Source: Streptomyces sp. CB02400 (GTDB taxonomy: Bacteria > Actinomycetota > Actinomycetes > Streptomycetales > Streptomycetaceae). Taken from it: 64,000 bases of DNA. The DNA is taken from contig NZ_LIWB01000007.1 of NCBI RefSeq assembly GCF_001905725.1, forward strand, positions 333,090 through 397,089, written 5' to 3'. Below, in pieces: positions 40,058 through 48,804 of this stretch. The translations under genes and the position numbers were made by a program. The notes beneath the pieces were generated by a model that saw only the letters and a program-made list of their open reading frames with translations, was not told the origin of the DNA and did not search any database. Positions within the stretch are counted from its first letter, which is position 1; every line of letters starts with the position of its first letter.

Positions 40058-40570
40058 GTGATCAGAGAAGCCACCGTGCACGACGTCCCCGAGATCCGCG
40101 CGATGATCCGCGAACTCGCCACCTACGAGAAGGCCGCCGAGCAGGCCCGTGCCACCGACGAGCAGCTCCGGGCGGCCCTGTTCGGCGAGCGCCCCGCCGC
40201 GTCCGTCCTGATCGCCGAGGACGACGACACCGGCGGCATCGCGGGGTTCGCGCTGTGGTTCCCGCGCTTCTCGACCTGGACCGGTACGCGCGGGATGCAT
40301 CTGGAGGACCTCTACGTCCGCCCGGACACCCGGGGCGCCGGGCATGGCAAGGCGCTGCTGGCCGCCCTCGCGGCGATCTGCCGGGAGAGCGGGTTCGAGC
40401 GCTTCGAGTGGGTGGTGCTGGACTGGAACGAACCGGCGATCGCCTTCTACGAGTCGCTCGGCGCGGAGCTGCTGGAGGAGTGGACGGTGTGCCGGCTGGC
40501 CGGTGCCCCGCTGGAGGAACTCGCCGCACGGGCGGTTCCGCCCGTGGGCGGAGGTGCGGTGCGACAGTAG
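40058..40570 (+). CDS. GNAT-family N-acetyltransferase
   Basis: A 170-residue acetyltransferase. It begins MIREATVHDVPEIRAMIREL. The acetyl-CoA site is LEDLYVRPDTRGAGHGKALL, followed by EWVVLDWNEPAIAFYESLGA. This pattern is close to diamine (spermidine-type) acetyltransferases of the PaiA/SAT-like group, but the substrate is not certain. The GTG at 40058 lies 16 bases after the kinase stop, so they are probably cotranscribed. Confidence 0.92.
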   Translation: MIREATVHDVPEIRAMIRELATYEKAAEQARATDEQLRAALFGERPAASVLIAEDDDTGGIAGFALWFPRFSTWTGTRGMHLEDLYVRPDTRGAGHGKALLAALAAICRESGFERFEWVVLDWNEPAIAFYESLGAELLEEWTVCRLAGAPLEELAARAVPPVGGGAVRQ

Positions 40571-40576
40571 GGGCCC

Positions 40577-42229
40577 ATGAGGGGTCTCGTGGCGGCGGAC
40601 GTACGCGATCCGGCCGCCGGTGGCGACGACGGCACCGTGTCGCGGCGCGCGGGCCGGCGGTGGCCGATGACCGTGGTCGTGGTGCTGCTGCTCGGACAGA
40701 TGGCCGTGGCGATGGTCACCACCGCCGTGCGGCAGACGCCGACGATCGACGAGCCGGTGTACGTGGGCACGGCCGCCGTGTATCTGGAGGAGCGCAGCCT
40801 GCGGTACAACCCCGAGCATCCGCCGCTCGGGAAGCTGGTGATCGCCGCCGGGGTGGCGGTCGCCGATCCGCGCCTCGACACGGGATTCGACGGCGACCAG
40901 GGCGAATTGGGCCGGCACCTGCTGTACGAGTCGGGCAACGACCCCTGGCGGCTGATGTTCCGGGCGCGTCTGCCGGTGATCGTCCTGACGCTGCTGTTCG
41001 GGCTCGTCGTGTTCGCCTTCGCCCGTGAACTGGCCGGTGCGGCGGGCGCCCTGGCCGCGCTCGCGCTGTACTGCCTCTCCCCCGACGTGATCGCCCACGG
41101 CTCGCTGGCCACGCTCGACGTGCCGGCCGCCGGGTTCGTCCTGACCTCGGTGTGGCTGCTGTGGCGGGCACGCCGACGGCCGCGCCTCCGTCTGCCGCTC
41201 GCGGGTGTGGCGTTCGGGGCGGCGCTGGCGACGAAGATGAGTGTGCTGCCCGCGCTGCCGGTGCTGGTGGTGACGGCCGCGGTCTCGGTGTGGTGCGCGG
41301 GTGGCAGGCGGCGCGGGGCCGCCGCGGGCGCCGTCGTCTTCGCGCTGGCCTCGGTCGCCGTGGTGTGGGCCGTGTACCTGGCCGTCGATCCCCGGCTGCG
41401 CTGGGCTCCGCAGCAGCCCGTGCCGGCACTGCGCGGGCTGCGGGGGCTGCTCGTGGAACTGATGCCGTTCCCCGAGCCGTTCCGGGACGGCATGCGCGTC
41501 CAGTTCGGCCTCGAGACCCACCCCTGGGAGGGCTTCCTGTTCGGGCGGGTGTACGAGGGCTCGCTCTGGTACTACCTGCCGGCCGCGCTGCTGGTGAAGA
41601 CGCCGCTCGGCGTGCTCGTGCTGTGGGCGGCCGGCGCCGTCACGGTGGTGGCGGTACGGCGGCTGCGGCCCGCGGCACCGTATCTGCTCCCGGCCCCGGC
41701 GGTGCTGCTGGCCGCCGCCATGTACGGCTCACGGGACTTCGGCACCCGGTACGCCGTCTTCCTGCCGATGTTCCTGACGGTGGCGGCGGGTTGTGTGCTC
41801 GTGGTGCGCCGGCGGTGGGTGCCGGCCGCGACGGCGCTGCTGGTGGCGTTCGTCGCGGCGAGCTCGCTGCGGACGTTCCCCCTCTATCTGCCGTACTCCA
41901 ACGAGGCGTTCGGCGGTCCGTCGAAGACCCGGTTCCGGCTGCACGACTCGAACGTCGACTGGGGCCAGGACCTCGGCCGGCTCGCCGACCGGCTGCGCGA
42001 GCGGTACCGCGGGGAGCGGATCTGGCTGGTCTACAAGGGCAGCGGGGTGCCGTCGTACTACGGCATCGACGCCGCCGATCCGCGCCGGGCACCGCTCGCC
42101 GAGGTGCGCGGGGTGCTGGTGGTGTCGGACTCCGCGGCGGCCAAGGCGACCGGCCGGCTGGCCGAGTTGATCGACAGCAGCCGCCCGGTCGACGACGTCG
42201 GCCACTCGATCACGGTCTACCGGCGCTGA
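40577..42229 (+). CDS. GT39-like (PMT-type) membrane glycosyltransferase
   Basis: A 550-residue protein with about eleven membrane helices. The first loop has TPTIDEPVYVGTAAVYLEER followed by RYNPEHPPLGKLVIAAG; the Asp-Glu pair and the NPEHPPLGK motif are the mark of GT39/PMT-like mannosyltransferases using polyprenyl-phosphate mannose. Another typical piece is FGTRYAVFLPMFLTVAAG. A soluble C-terminal part includes DSNVDWGQDLGRLADRLR, common in actinobacterial relatives. It probably glycosylates exported proteins or lipids. It starts six bases after the GNAT stop. Confidence 0.9.
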   Translation: MRGLVAADVRDPAAGGDDGTVSRRAGRRWPMTVVVVLLLGQMAVAMVTTAVRQTPTIDEPVYVGTAAVYLEERSLRYNPEHPPLGKLVIAAGVAVADPRLDTGFDGDQGELGRHLLYESGNDPWRLMFRARLPVIVLTLLFGLVVFAFARELAGAAGALAALALYCLSPDVIAHGSLATLDVPAAGFVLTSVWLLWRARRRPRLRLPLAGVAFGAALATKMSVLPALPVLVVTAAVSVWCAGGRRRGAAAGAVVFALASVAVVWAVYLAVDPRLRWAPQQPVPALRGLRGLLVELMPFPEPFRDGMRVQFGLETHPWEGFLFGRVYEGSLWYYLPAALLVKTPLGVLVLWAAGAVTVVAVRRLRPAAPYLLPAPAVLLAAAMYGSRDFGTRYAVFLPMFLTVAAGCVLVVRRRWVPAATALLVAFVAASSLRTFPLYLPYSNEAFGGPSKTRFRLHDSNVDWGQDLGRLADRLRERYRGERIWLVYKGSGVPSYYGIDAADPRRAPLAEVRGVLVVSDSAAAKATGRLAELIDSSRPVDDVGHSITVYRR

Positions 42230-42238
42230 CCCGCGCCG

Positions 42239-42652
42239 TCAGCCCGGCGTCGGCTGCCCCGCGCGCTGGAAGGCGTCGGCGCTCACGTGCGGCATCACGC
42301 TGCTCGCCACGCGGAAGCGGCCGTTGGGGACCTCGGCGGACCGGCGGACGTGCACGGCGAGCGGGCCCGCCCATTCGTAGCCGTGGCGCGCTGCGTGCCG
42401 GGCCAGCCGGTCGGTGAGCGCCTGTCCCACGCGGCTGCCGCGGCGGGTCAGTTCCTCGTGCACGGGTTCGGCCAGTTCCACGTCGTAGGCGTTGGGGACC
42501 ATCACCCGGCCCGCCCGGCACACCACGGCGTGGCTGTCGCACTCGCGCCGCAGGGCGTCGACGAGTTCGACCGGCTCCCGGCCGAACAGCCGCGCCCACA
42601 GCGCTTCCCATCGGTTCTCCAGGGCGTCTTCCAGCGCGCTCAGGGCGCTCAT
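42239..42652 (-). CDS. DUF3662 protein (FhaA N-terminal domain without FHA)
   Basis: A 137-residue stand-alone DUF3662 domain: LEDALENRWEALWARLFGRE, PVELVDALRRECDSHAVVCR, VMVPNAYDVELAEPVHEEL. In FhaA proteins this domain precedes an FHA domain that reads PknB-type phosphorylation and affects cell-wall synthesis. Here the FHA domain is missing, so it may compete with or assist FhaA, which is inference. It converges with the GT39-like gene, nine bases away. The ATG at 42652 is used. Confidence 0.88.
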   Translation of the reverse strand: MSALSALEDALENRWEALWARLFGREPVELVDALRRECDSHAVVCRAGRVMVPNAYDVELAEPVHEELTRRGSRVGQALTDRLARHAARHGYEWAGPLAVHVRRSAEVPNGRFRVASSVMPHVSADAFQRAGQPTPG

Positions 42653-42702
42653 GCTTTCACCTGCTCGGGACGTGGTCGGGGGCGGGGGACGGTGGGTGTG
42701 GT

Positions 42703-42864
42703 CTAGCGTTCCCGGAAGTCGTCGGGCTTGACCTCGGCCTCCTCCAGCGCTTCGCGCATCGTGCGGCCGGTGCCGCCCTGATCGCGTGTCTCCTTGTCCT
42801 GCCGCTGTTCGACGATGTCGTCGGTGTCCCGGGTCTTCGGCCGGTTCTCCTCGGGGACGGTCAT
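42703..42864 (-). CDS. Small charged hypothetical protein
   Basis: A 53-residue charged protein, MTVPEENRPKTRDTDDIVEQ onward, ending MREALEEAEVKPDDFRER. The C-terminal 20 residues look helical and conserved; the rest is disordered. The ATG at 42864 has AGGAG nine bases upstream; an ATG at 42888 would add eight residues without a ribosome site. It lies 50 bases before the DUF3662 start on the same strand, so they may be cotranscribed. Function unknown. Confidence 0.65.
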   Translation of the reverse strand: MTVPEENRPKTRDTDDIVEQRQDKETRDQGGTGRTMREALEEAEVKPDDFRER

Positions 42865-43035
42865 GTCCGGTGGCTCCTGGTGTGTCATGGGGTTTCTGCT
42901 TCGCTGTGCCGTCGGGTTCCCCCGGGAGGCGCGGATATCCCCGGTGGAGCGGTCCGGTGTGCTCCGGTGAGCGGCCTGGTCACCACGGCGGGTGGGCTAT
43001 GTTGAACCCTCGTGGGACACGAAGGAGGCGCACCG

Positions 43036-43953
43036 GTGCGATCGCCGCAGCAGGCACGCGCACAGGCATCCGCGATCACCTCGGGGAAGGCGGGCCAGGA
43101 CCCGGAGGTGTCCCCGACGGCCCAGCTCCGCACGCTGTTCGACCGGCCCCGGCTCTCCCCCGGCCAGCGGCGCATCGCCCAGTACCTGATCGAGCACATC
43201 GCCGAGGCCGCGTTCCTGTCGATCACGGATCTCGCGGACCGGGCCGGGGTGAGCCAGCCCTCGGTGACCCGGTTCGCCTCGGCGGTCGGCTTCAGCGGTT
43301 ACCCCGCGCTGCGGGAGAGGCTCCAGTCGATCACGCTCGGCACCCGCTCCGGCGGTCCCGCCGAGGAGGTCCGGGGCAACGAGCTGCAAGCGGCGGTGGA
43401 CGCCGAGATCGAGAACCTGGAGAACCTGCGGCGGGACTTCGCCGACGCCGACCGGTTCATCGAGGTCGGCCGCCGGCTGTCCGCGTCCACTCCGCTCACC
43501 GTACTCGGGCTGCGCATCTCCGTCTCCCTGGCCGAGTACTTCGCCTACGCCGCCCGCCGTATCCACCCGGACGTCCGGCTCGTGACGCTGGGCGGCAGCG
43601 TCGCCTACGACGCGCTGCTGCAGTCGCGGGAAGCGGGCGGCAGCTGGGTGCTGGCGTTCTCCATGCCGCGGCACGCCCAAGAGACCCTGACCGCGGTGCG
43701 GGTCGCCCGCAGCGCCGGGCTGAAGGTCGCGCTGATCACCGATCTGGCGCTGGGCCCGATCGTGGACGAGGCCGACGTCACCTTCGCCACCGGCACCGGA
43801 TCCCGGCTGGTGTTCGACTCCTACGCCGCTCCGGTCGTGATGTGCGCGGCGCTGCTTCAGGCCATGACGGACGCGGATCCGGAGCGGACACAGGCCCGGC
43901 TCGACGAGTACGAGCACGTCGCCGACGAACACCAGTTCTTCCTCAGGGACTGA
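43036..43953 (+). CDS. MurR/RpiR-family transcriptional regulator
   Basis: A 305-residue regulator. The N-terminal HTH_6 domain (about 35-110) has SITDLADRAGVSQPSVTRFA. The C-terminal SIS domain (about 130-280) contains TVLGLRISVSLAEYFAYA, VLAFSMPRHAQETLTAVR and LITDLALGPIVDEAD, and binds phosphosugars in this family. The GTG at 43036 follows AAGGAGGCG; an earlier GTG at 43012 lacks a ribosome site. No obvious sugar gene adjoins it. An ATGAA-TGTT-TTCAT palindrome lies 46 bases after its stop. Confidence 0.93.
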   Translation: MRSPQQARAQASAITSGKAGQDPEVSPTAQLRTLFDRPRLSPGQRRIAQYLIEHIAEAAFLSITDLADRAGVSQPSVTRFASAVGFSGYPALRERLQSITLGTRSGGPAEEVRGNELQAAVDAEIENLENLRRDFADADRFIEVGRRLSASTPLTVLGLRISVSLAEYFAYAARRIHPDVRLVTLGGSVAYDALLQSREAGGSWVLAFSMPRHAQETLTAVRVARSAGLKVALITDLALGPIVDEADVTFATGTGSRLVFDSYAAPVVMCAALLQAMTDADPERTQARLDEYEHVADEHQFFLRD

Positions 43954-43989
43954 CCCCGCCGGAGGTCGCCTCGCGGGAAACGCCCACAT

Positions 43990-44060
43990 CAAAGCGCGCA
44001 TGAATGTTTTCATACGTCTTGCAAACCAGATGGCATATATAAATACTGCTCACGGATCAC
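43990..44060. promoter_or_regulatory. AT-rich island with inverted repeat
   Basis: The stretch is unusually AT-rich for this genome and includes TATATAAATA at 44036-44045. The inverted repeat ATGAA-N4-TTCAT lies at 44000-44013. It may be a promoter or operator for the small gene at 44251, with the RpiR protein next door as a candidate regulator (inference). A short open frame here has atypical codon use and was not called. Confidence 0.45.
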
Positions 44061-44250
44061 GGCCCGGCCGCTCAGCACCGGGCGCCCGCACGGACACCCG
44101 AAGCCGCCGGCACCTACCCGCTCCGGCGGCCGGGGGTCGGCCGGGCATCCCCTGCCCGGCCACTCGTGGCGGCCCCGGTCATCCCCTGGGCCGGGGCCGC
44201 CCCACTCCGTCGTCCCTCCACGCGACGCCGTACACCCGGAAGCGATGATC

Positions 44251-44619
44251 ATGCCCCTGACGACCACGCGACTCGGTCCCGACTGGCCCTGCCAGGTCAA
44301 GACCCCCGGCAGCTACGACTGGGAACGCTCGGCGGCCAAGTGGCTGCGTGAGCTGGTGCCCGCGCGCTACGCGAGCTACCCGGCGTTCGTCCGGCACCCC
44401 GTCCTGCTGGCCCGGCACGCCCAGATCCAGGTCGAGCACGAGATCCGGGTGGCCCGCACCGCCCTGCAGACCGCCCGCTCCGACCTGCCCCGGGCCGGAC
44501 TGCGCGAAGGGGTCATCGAGCACACGATCAAGCTCTACGCGGCCGAGGTCACGCAGCTCCAGCACATCGCCCGCAGCGTACGGGCGGTCGCCCGGGCCCT
44601 GGCCGAGTCCGGCCGCTGA
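44251..44619 (+). CDS. Conserved hypothetical protein
   Basis: A 122-residue, helical, basic protein: MPLTTTRLGPDWPCQVKTPG, SYDWERSAAKWLRELVPARY, then long helices with EIRVARTALQTARSDLPRAG and LYAAEVTQLQHIARSVRAVA. No membrane segment. I do not know the family name, though similar proteins seem present in other streptomycetes. The ATG at 44251 has GGAAG nine bases upstream; an ATG at 44245 is an alternative. The phosphatase gene follows 115 bases on. Confidence 0.82.
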   Translation: MPLTTTRLGPDWPCQVKTPGSYDWERSAAKWLRELVPARYASYPAFVRHPVLLARHAQIQVEHEIRVARTALQTARSDLPRAGLREGVIEHTIKLYAAEVTQLQHIARSVRAVARALAESGR

Positions 44620-44734
44620 CCGCGGTCCCCGCCCGGTGCGCACGTCACGACCCCCCTGGTCAGGGCTGTCCGCGGACTTCCGGGCGAACAAGCCGGTCAA
44701 CGAACCGGGAGACGTGTGCGATGCTCATCGCGTG

Positions 44735-47131
44735 ATGAGGGAGCCCATTGTCCCGGTGGGGCCCGGAGCCGCGCCGGACCTGGCGGAACTGGCCAGGGTC
44801 GTGGCCCGGCAGCGTGCCGAGATGGACCGGCTGCGCGAGCAGGCCGCGACATCGGCCGTCGTGGAGCGGGCCAAGGGCGTCGTGATGGCGCTGAGCGGGT
44901 GCTCCGCCGACGCCGCCGGCGAGACCCTGCTCCAGCGTGCCAAGGCGGCCCGCCGCACCCTGCTGGAGGAGTGCTGGATCACCCTGGGGGAACTGGCGCC
45001 CGCCCGGCCCGGTGAGCCGTCCGCACGGCCGGCCGAGGAGACCGGGGGCGCGACGGCCGGCCTCCCCGAGGCCGACCCCCCGGCGGCGCCCTCGGCCCCC
45101 GAGGACGTCGCCGCCGCCCTGAGCCGCCTCGCCCGGGTCCTCGTGCGCACCGGCACCCCCCAGGAGCTGGCCCGGTGCCTGCTGGAACACCTCGGGCAGG
45201 ACCTGGCCGCGGACTCGGTCATGATCTACGCCCGCCGCACCGGCGGGGGCCTCGAACTGCTCGGGCACGCCGGGATCGACGAACGGCTGGCCACCCGGTG
45301 GCGTCAGGTGCCCCCCTTCAGCGGGGTCGCCGCGCTGGACGCCCTCGAATCCGGTGAACCCCTCTGGCTGGAGGACTTCGCCGGGGACAGCACGCGGTAC
45401 CTGCTGATCGGTGATCCGCCCGGGCGGTGGCGCTCGCGCGCCTGGCTGCCGCTGCCCGGCGGGGACGGTCCCGAGGTCTGCGTCGGTGTGCTGCGCGAGC
45501 GCTCCGGCCCCTTCACCCCGCGCGACCGCGCCCATCTGCGCGGAGTGGTCCGGCTCTGCGCCGGCCGACTGCGTACGTTCACCGCCCCGTCCGAGCCCGC
45601 GGCCGACCCGCTCCCGGACGCCGTACGGGCGCTGTTCGCGGCGCTGCCGGTTCCGGCGATGCTGCTGACCCCGCTGCGCGGCCCGTCCGGCGGGACCGAG
45701 GACTTCCGGGTGGACGCCGTGACGGCGCAGGCGGCCGACGTCCTGGGCGGCACCGGGGGCGATCCGGCCGGGCGGCGGCTGCGGGAGGTGCGGCCCGACC
45801 TGGTCGACACACCGGTGTGGCGGGGCTGCCTGGACACCCTGGCCGACGGGGGGACGTACGAGAGCGAGCCGTTCGCCCACCAGGAGGTCGTGAACGGCGC
45901 CACCGAGCTGGCCACATACTCCGTACGGGTGACTCGGCCGGCGGACGCGCTGGTCGTCACCTGGGTCCGGCACGCCTCCTCCGACCGGCAGGAGCAGCGG
46001 CTCGCCGACCTGCAGCGGCTGGGCAACCTCGGCTGGGCCAACTGGAGCCTGACCACGTCCGAGGCGTCCTGGTCGTCGCAGGTCTTCGCGATCCTCGACC
46101 GGGACCCCGCGGACGGGCCCGTCCGGCTCGTCGACCTCCCCGCACTCGCGGTGCCCGAGGACCGGTCCGCGCTGAGCCACGCCGTCGACGCCCTGATCCA
46201 CGAGGGCCTGCCGCTGGACACCCCGTTCCGGGTCCGCGGCACGCGCGGTGTCCGGCATCTGCGGCTCGCCGCCGAGGCGGTGGCCGATCTGCACGGCACG
46301 CCCGTCGAGGTGCACGGCTTCGTGCAGGACCTGACCGCGCGGCGGCGGGCCGAGCTCGCCCTGGTGGAGACCGAGCGGGCCATCGTCACCCAGCACGACG
46401 TGCTCCAGGCCGAGCGGTCCCTGGTCGCCCGGCTGCAGAACGCCCTGCTGCCGCTGCCCGAGCGGGTGGTCGACCTGGCCGGACTGCGCGTCGAGGTCGC
46501 CTACCTTCCCGCCCAGGCCGGCATACACGTCGGCGGCGACTGGTTCAGCGCCATCGAACTGCCCGACGGCGACGCCCTGTTCGTCGTCGGCGATGTCGCC
46601 GGACACGGGGTGGACGCCGTCGCCACCATGGCCCAGCTCCGGTTCACCGCCAAGGGCATGGTCATCACCGGCTCCTCGCTGACCGGCGCGCTCGCCCGGC
46701 TCAACACCCTGCTGCTGCACTCCCGGGACAGCCACGGCACCGCGACCATGGTGCTGGCCCGCTACCGGCCGGCGGAACGGCGCCTGCTCTGGGCGCAGGC
46801 GGGACACACCCCGCCCCTGCTGCTGCGCGACGGCGAGGTGACGTATCTGCGCCGGCCCAGCGGCATACTGCTCGGCGGAACCACCACGCCGCGTTTCGAG
46901 GAGGCCGAGTGCCGTCTCGAACCGGGCGACCGGATGCTGCTGTACACCGACGGTCTGGTGGAGCGCCCCCCGGAGAACATCGACGTGGGCCTCGGGCGGC
47001 TGGCCGAGGCCGTGGCGGCCCACCCCGGCGACGGGGCCGGGTCCCTGGGCACGCTGCTGGAGGCGATGCTGGAGGACGAGCGCCGCGACGACGTGTGCGT
47101 GCTGGACATCCGGATGCCGAAGGAGCGGTAG
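44735..47131 (+). CDS. SpoIIE-type PP2C phosphatase with N-terminal ANTAR domain
   Basis: A 798-residue cytoplasmic protein. Residues about 15-85 form an ANTAR-like helical domain (SAVVERAKGVVMALSGCSAD), known as an RNA-binding antiterminator in other proteins. A Pro/Ala linker leads to a GAF domain (about 120-270), PAS-like domains (about 290-540) and a PP2C phosphatase domain (GGDWFSAIELPDGDALFVVG, DVAGHGVDAVATMAQLRF, LLYTDGLVERP). There is no C-terminal HATPase domain, unlike the other SpoIIE protein in this window. It probably acts in a sigma-factor partner-switching circuit. The start is uncertain: GTG at 44732 and ATG at 44735 adjoin. Confidence 0.9.
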   Translation: MREPIVPVGPGAAPDLAELARVVARQRAEMDRLREQAATSAVVERAKGVVMALSGCSADAAGETLLQRAKAARRTLLEECWITLGELAPARPGEPSARPAEETGGATAGLPEADPPAAPSAPEDVAAALSRLARVLVRTGTPQELARCLLEHLGQDLAADSVMIYARRTGGGLELLGHAGIDERLATRWRQVPPFSGVAALDALESGEPLWLEDFAGDSTRYLLIGDPPGRWRSRAWLPLPGGDGPEVCVGVLRERSGPFTPRDRAHLRGVVRLCAGRLRTFTAPSEPAADPLPDAVRALFAALPVPAMLLTPLRGPSGGTEDFRVDAVTAQAADVLGGTGGDPAGRRLREVRPDLVDTPVWRGCLDTLADGGTYESEPFAHQEVVNGATELATYSVRVTRPADALVVTWVRHASSDRQEQRLADLQRLGNLGWANWSLTTSEASWSSQVFAILDRDPADGPVRLVDLPALAVPEDRSALSHAVDALIHEGLPLDTPFRVRGTRGVRHLRLAAEAVADLHGTPVEVHGFVQDLTARRRAELALVETERAIVTQHDVLQAERSLVARLQNALLPLPERVVDLAGLRVEVAYLPAQAGIHVGGDWFSAIELPDGDALFVVGDVAGHGVDAVATMAQLRFTAKGMVITGSSLTGALARLNTLLLHSRDSHGTATMVLARYRPAERRLLWAQAGHTPPLLLRDGEVTYLRRPSGILLGGTTTPRFEEAECRLEPGDRMLLYTDGLVERPPENIDVGLGRLAEAVAAHPGDGAGSLGTLLEAMLEDERRDDVCVLDIRMPKER

Positions 47132-47139
47132 CCACCGGG

Positions 47140-47769
47140 TCAGGTGCCCGACGACGACCGGCCGGTGCGGGACTCCAGCGCGAGGCGGGTGTCGTCGCCG
47201 TAGACGCCGGTCTCGTCGCCCCGGATGCCGTACCAGAGCTGGAAGCGGGCGACGGCGGCGGAGAGGGCGGCGTCGTAGCGGCCGTCGGTGGCGCCGGACC
47301 GGTAGACGTCCGGGACGCGCAGCAGCCGCTCCTGGAGTTCGGTCACCTCGGGGCCCGAGTCTCCCTCGCGGAGGAACCCCTGCTCGGCGGGGGCGGGCGG
47401 GGCCGGGGTGACGGGGGCGGTCGTGGACGGACGCGGGCCGGGTGCCGCGCGGTCGTCGGCGTCGCGTTCCACGAGCAGGAGCGCGCCGCCGAAGCCCGCC
47501 ACCGCGGCGGCGGCCACGGCGAGCGCCAGGGCGGTGCGGCGGATCCCGGAGGCGTGCCGGGCCGCGGGCACGGGCGGGAGTTCCTGTGTCCGGTCCTCGG
47601 ACCCGTGCGGCGGCCGGGGCGGCGGCACCGGCTCGTACCCGCCCCGCCCCTCCTCCTCGAACTCCCGGAACAGCTCCGCGAGTGCGTCGGTGCGGCGCGG
47701 GCGCAGGACGCGGACGGGTTCGAGGGGCGGCCCGTCGTGCGGCCGTCCCGGTCCGGACGGTGTCGTCAC
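47140..47769 (-). CDS. Membrane-anchored peptidoglycan-binding protein
   Basis: A 209-residue protein. A cytoplasmic Pro/Arg-rich N-terminus is followed by one membrane helix (about 80-102, RTALALAVAAAAVAGFGGAL), a Pro/Thr-rich linker, and a C-terminal PG_binding_1 domain (LREGDSGPEVTELQERLLRV, AALSAAVARFQLWYGIRGDE). It is probably anchored in the membrane with the domain against the wall. The GTG at 47769 follows AAGGAGAGCG. It is convergent with the SpoIIE gene, eight bases away, and 74 bases downstream of an ATP-grasp gene. Confidence 0.88.
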   Translation of the reverse strand: MTTPSGPGRPHDGPPLEPVRVLRPRRTDALAELFREFEEEGRGGYEPVPPPRPPHGSEDRTQELPPVPAARHASGIRRTALALAVAAAAVAGFGGALLLVERDADDRAAPGPRPSTTAPVTPAPPAPAEQGFLREGDSGPEVTELQERLLRVPDVYRSGATDGRYDAALSAAVARFQLWYGIRGDETGVYGDDTRLALESRTGRSSSGT

Positions 47770-47843
47770 GTCGCTCTCCTTCCGTGCCGCGCGGGGAGTC
47801 GGTCCGCTTGCGCACAGAGGTACGTGACGGAGGTCCCGCGGGT

Positions 47844-48674
47844 TCAGGCGTCGCGGAGGAAACGGCGCAGGGACGCCGTCATGGCGGACACGAACGCCTC
47901 CCGGCCGGTGTCGTCGAGGGCGTCGAGGGACAGATAGGGATTGAGGTCCTCCAGTTCGACCAGCAGCAGTTCGCCACCCGGCGCGCGGCAGGCGTCGACG
48001 CGCTGGATGCCGTGGTCGAGGGTGTTCCAGTCGATGAAGCCCCGGGCGAAGTCCAGGTCGTCCCGGCCGGGTTCGTACGGCTCCAGCTCCCAGCGGCGTT
48101 CGGGGTGCGGGGCGTAGAGGGCGTACTGGAAGTCGTGGTCGACGAAGTAGAAGGAGATCTCGTGGACGAAGTCGATGTGCGGCTGCACCAGGACGTCCCC
48201 GTCGACGAGTCCGCGCACCTCGTCGACGGGGACGACGCGCAGGCCCATGGAGTCGGCGCCGAGCCTGGGCTTGACCACGTACCGCTCCGTGCCGGGCAGC
48301 CGGTGCAGGTCCTCCGGCCGGTCGACGGTGGGGATCACCGGACGGCCGGCGACGGTCAGGTCGAGCAGGTACTGCTTGCCGGCCATGTCGCCCCTGCCGG
48401 TGAGCGGGTTGTAGACCGGTGTGCCGGTCGCGGTGGCGCGCTCGCGGAAGGCGTCGTAGGCGTCCCGGTACCCCAGTACGGGACCGCTGTTGCGGACCAC
48501 GACGGCGTCGAAGCCGTCCATCAGGGCGGCGGCGTCCCGCGGATGGCACAGGGCGAGGTCGATGTGCTCGCGCAGCCGGGAGGTGAGGAAGACGTCCTCG
48601 TCGCAGTAGCGGCGCCCGCGGGCCGGGTAGGCCAGGTCGGTGACGTACAGGACGCGGGGACGGACGGGCGGCAT
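47844..48674 (-). CDS. ATP-grasp protein of unknown substrate
   Basis: A 276-residue protein with an ATP-grasp fold. Visible parts are VLYVTDLAYPARGRRYCDED, MAGKQYLLDLTVAGRPVIPT, RYVVKPRLGADSMGL (ATP lid), DVLVQPHIDFVHEISFYFVD and the metal-binding LLLVELEDLNPYLSLD. It resembles glutathione-synthetase-like ligases but is shorter. No precursor peptide gene was found beside it, so a role in RiPP maturation is not supported. The ATG at 48674 follows GAGGAGCCCG. The PG-binding gene downstream may be in the same operon. Confidence 0.8.
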   Translation of the reverse strand: MPPVRPRVLYVTDLAYPARGRRYCDEDVFLTSRLREHIDLALCHPRDAAALMDGFDAVVVRNSGPVLGYRDAYDAFRERATATGTPVYNPLTGRGDMAGKQYLLDLTVAGRPVIPTVDRPEDLHRLPGTERYVVKPRLGADSMGLRVVPVDEVRGLVDGDVLVQPHIDFVHEISFYFVDHDFQYALYAPHPERRWELEPYEPGRDDLDFARGFIDWNTLDHGIQRVDACRAPGGELLLVELEDLNPYLSLDALDDTGREAFVSAMTASLRRFLRDA

Positions 48675-48761
48675 ACGGGCTCCTCGGGGACGGCGGTGGC
48701 TCGATCATAGGAACGACCTGCGGGAAGGGGACACAGCGGTACTGAGTTCCGTGTACGGCGT

Positions 48762-48775
48762 GCACTGAGTGCCAT
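48762..48775. promoter_or_regulatory. TetR operator candidate, autoregulatory copy
   Basis: GCACTGAGTGCCAT lies 30 bases before the TetR start and is identical to 14 bases upstream of the Zn-ribbon gene. A nearby extra ACTGAGT occurs at about 48741. A TACGTT -10 element at 48793-48798 ends six bases before the ATG with no ribosome site, so the tetR mRNA is probably leaderless. Confidence 0.65.
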
Positions 48776-48804
48776 CAGTGGCTTCCCGGTGCTACGTTCC
48801 GTGC

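Noticed and set aside
44000..44248. A short open frame starting in the AT-rich island.
   Set aside because: Many A/T third positions and no ribosome site, unlike every real gene in the window.
44660..47815. A 1051-codon leftward frame antisense to the ANTAR-SpoIIE gene.
   Set aside because: Low-complexity shadow with no recognisable domain; the plus strand holds the PP2C motifs.
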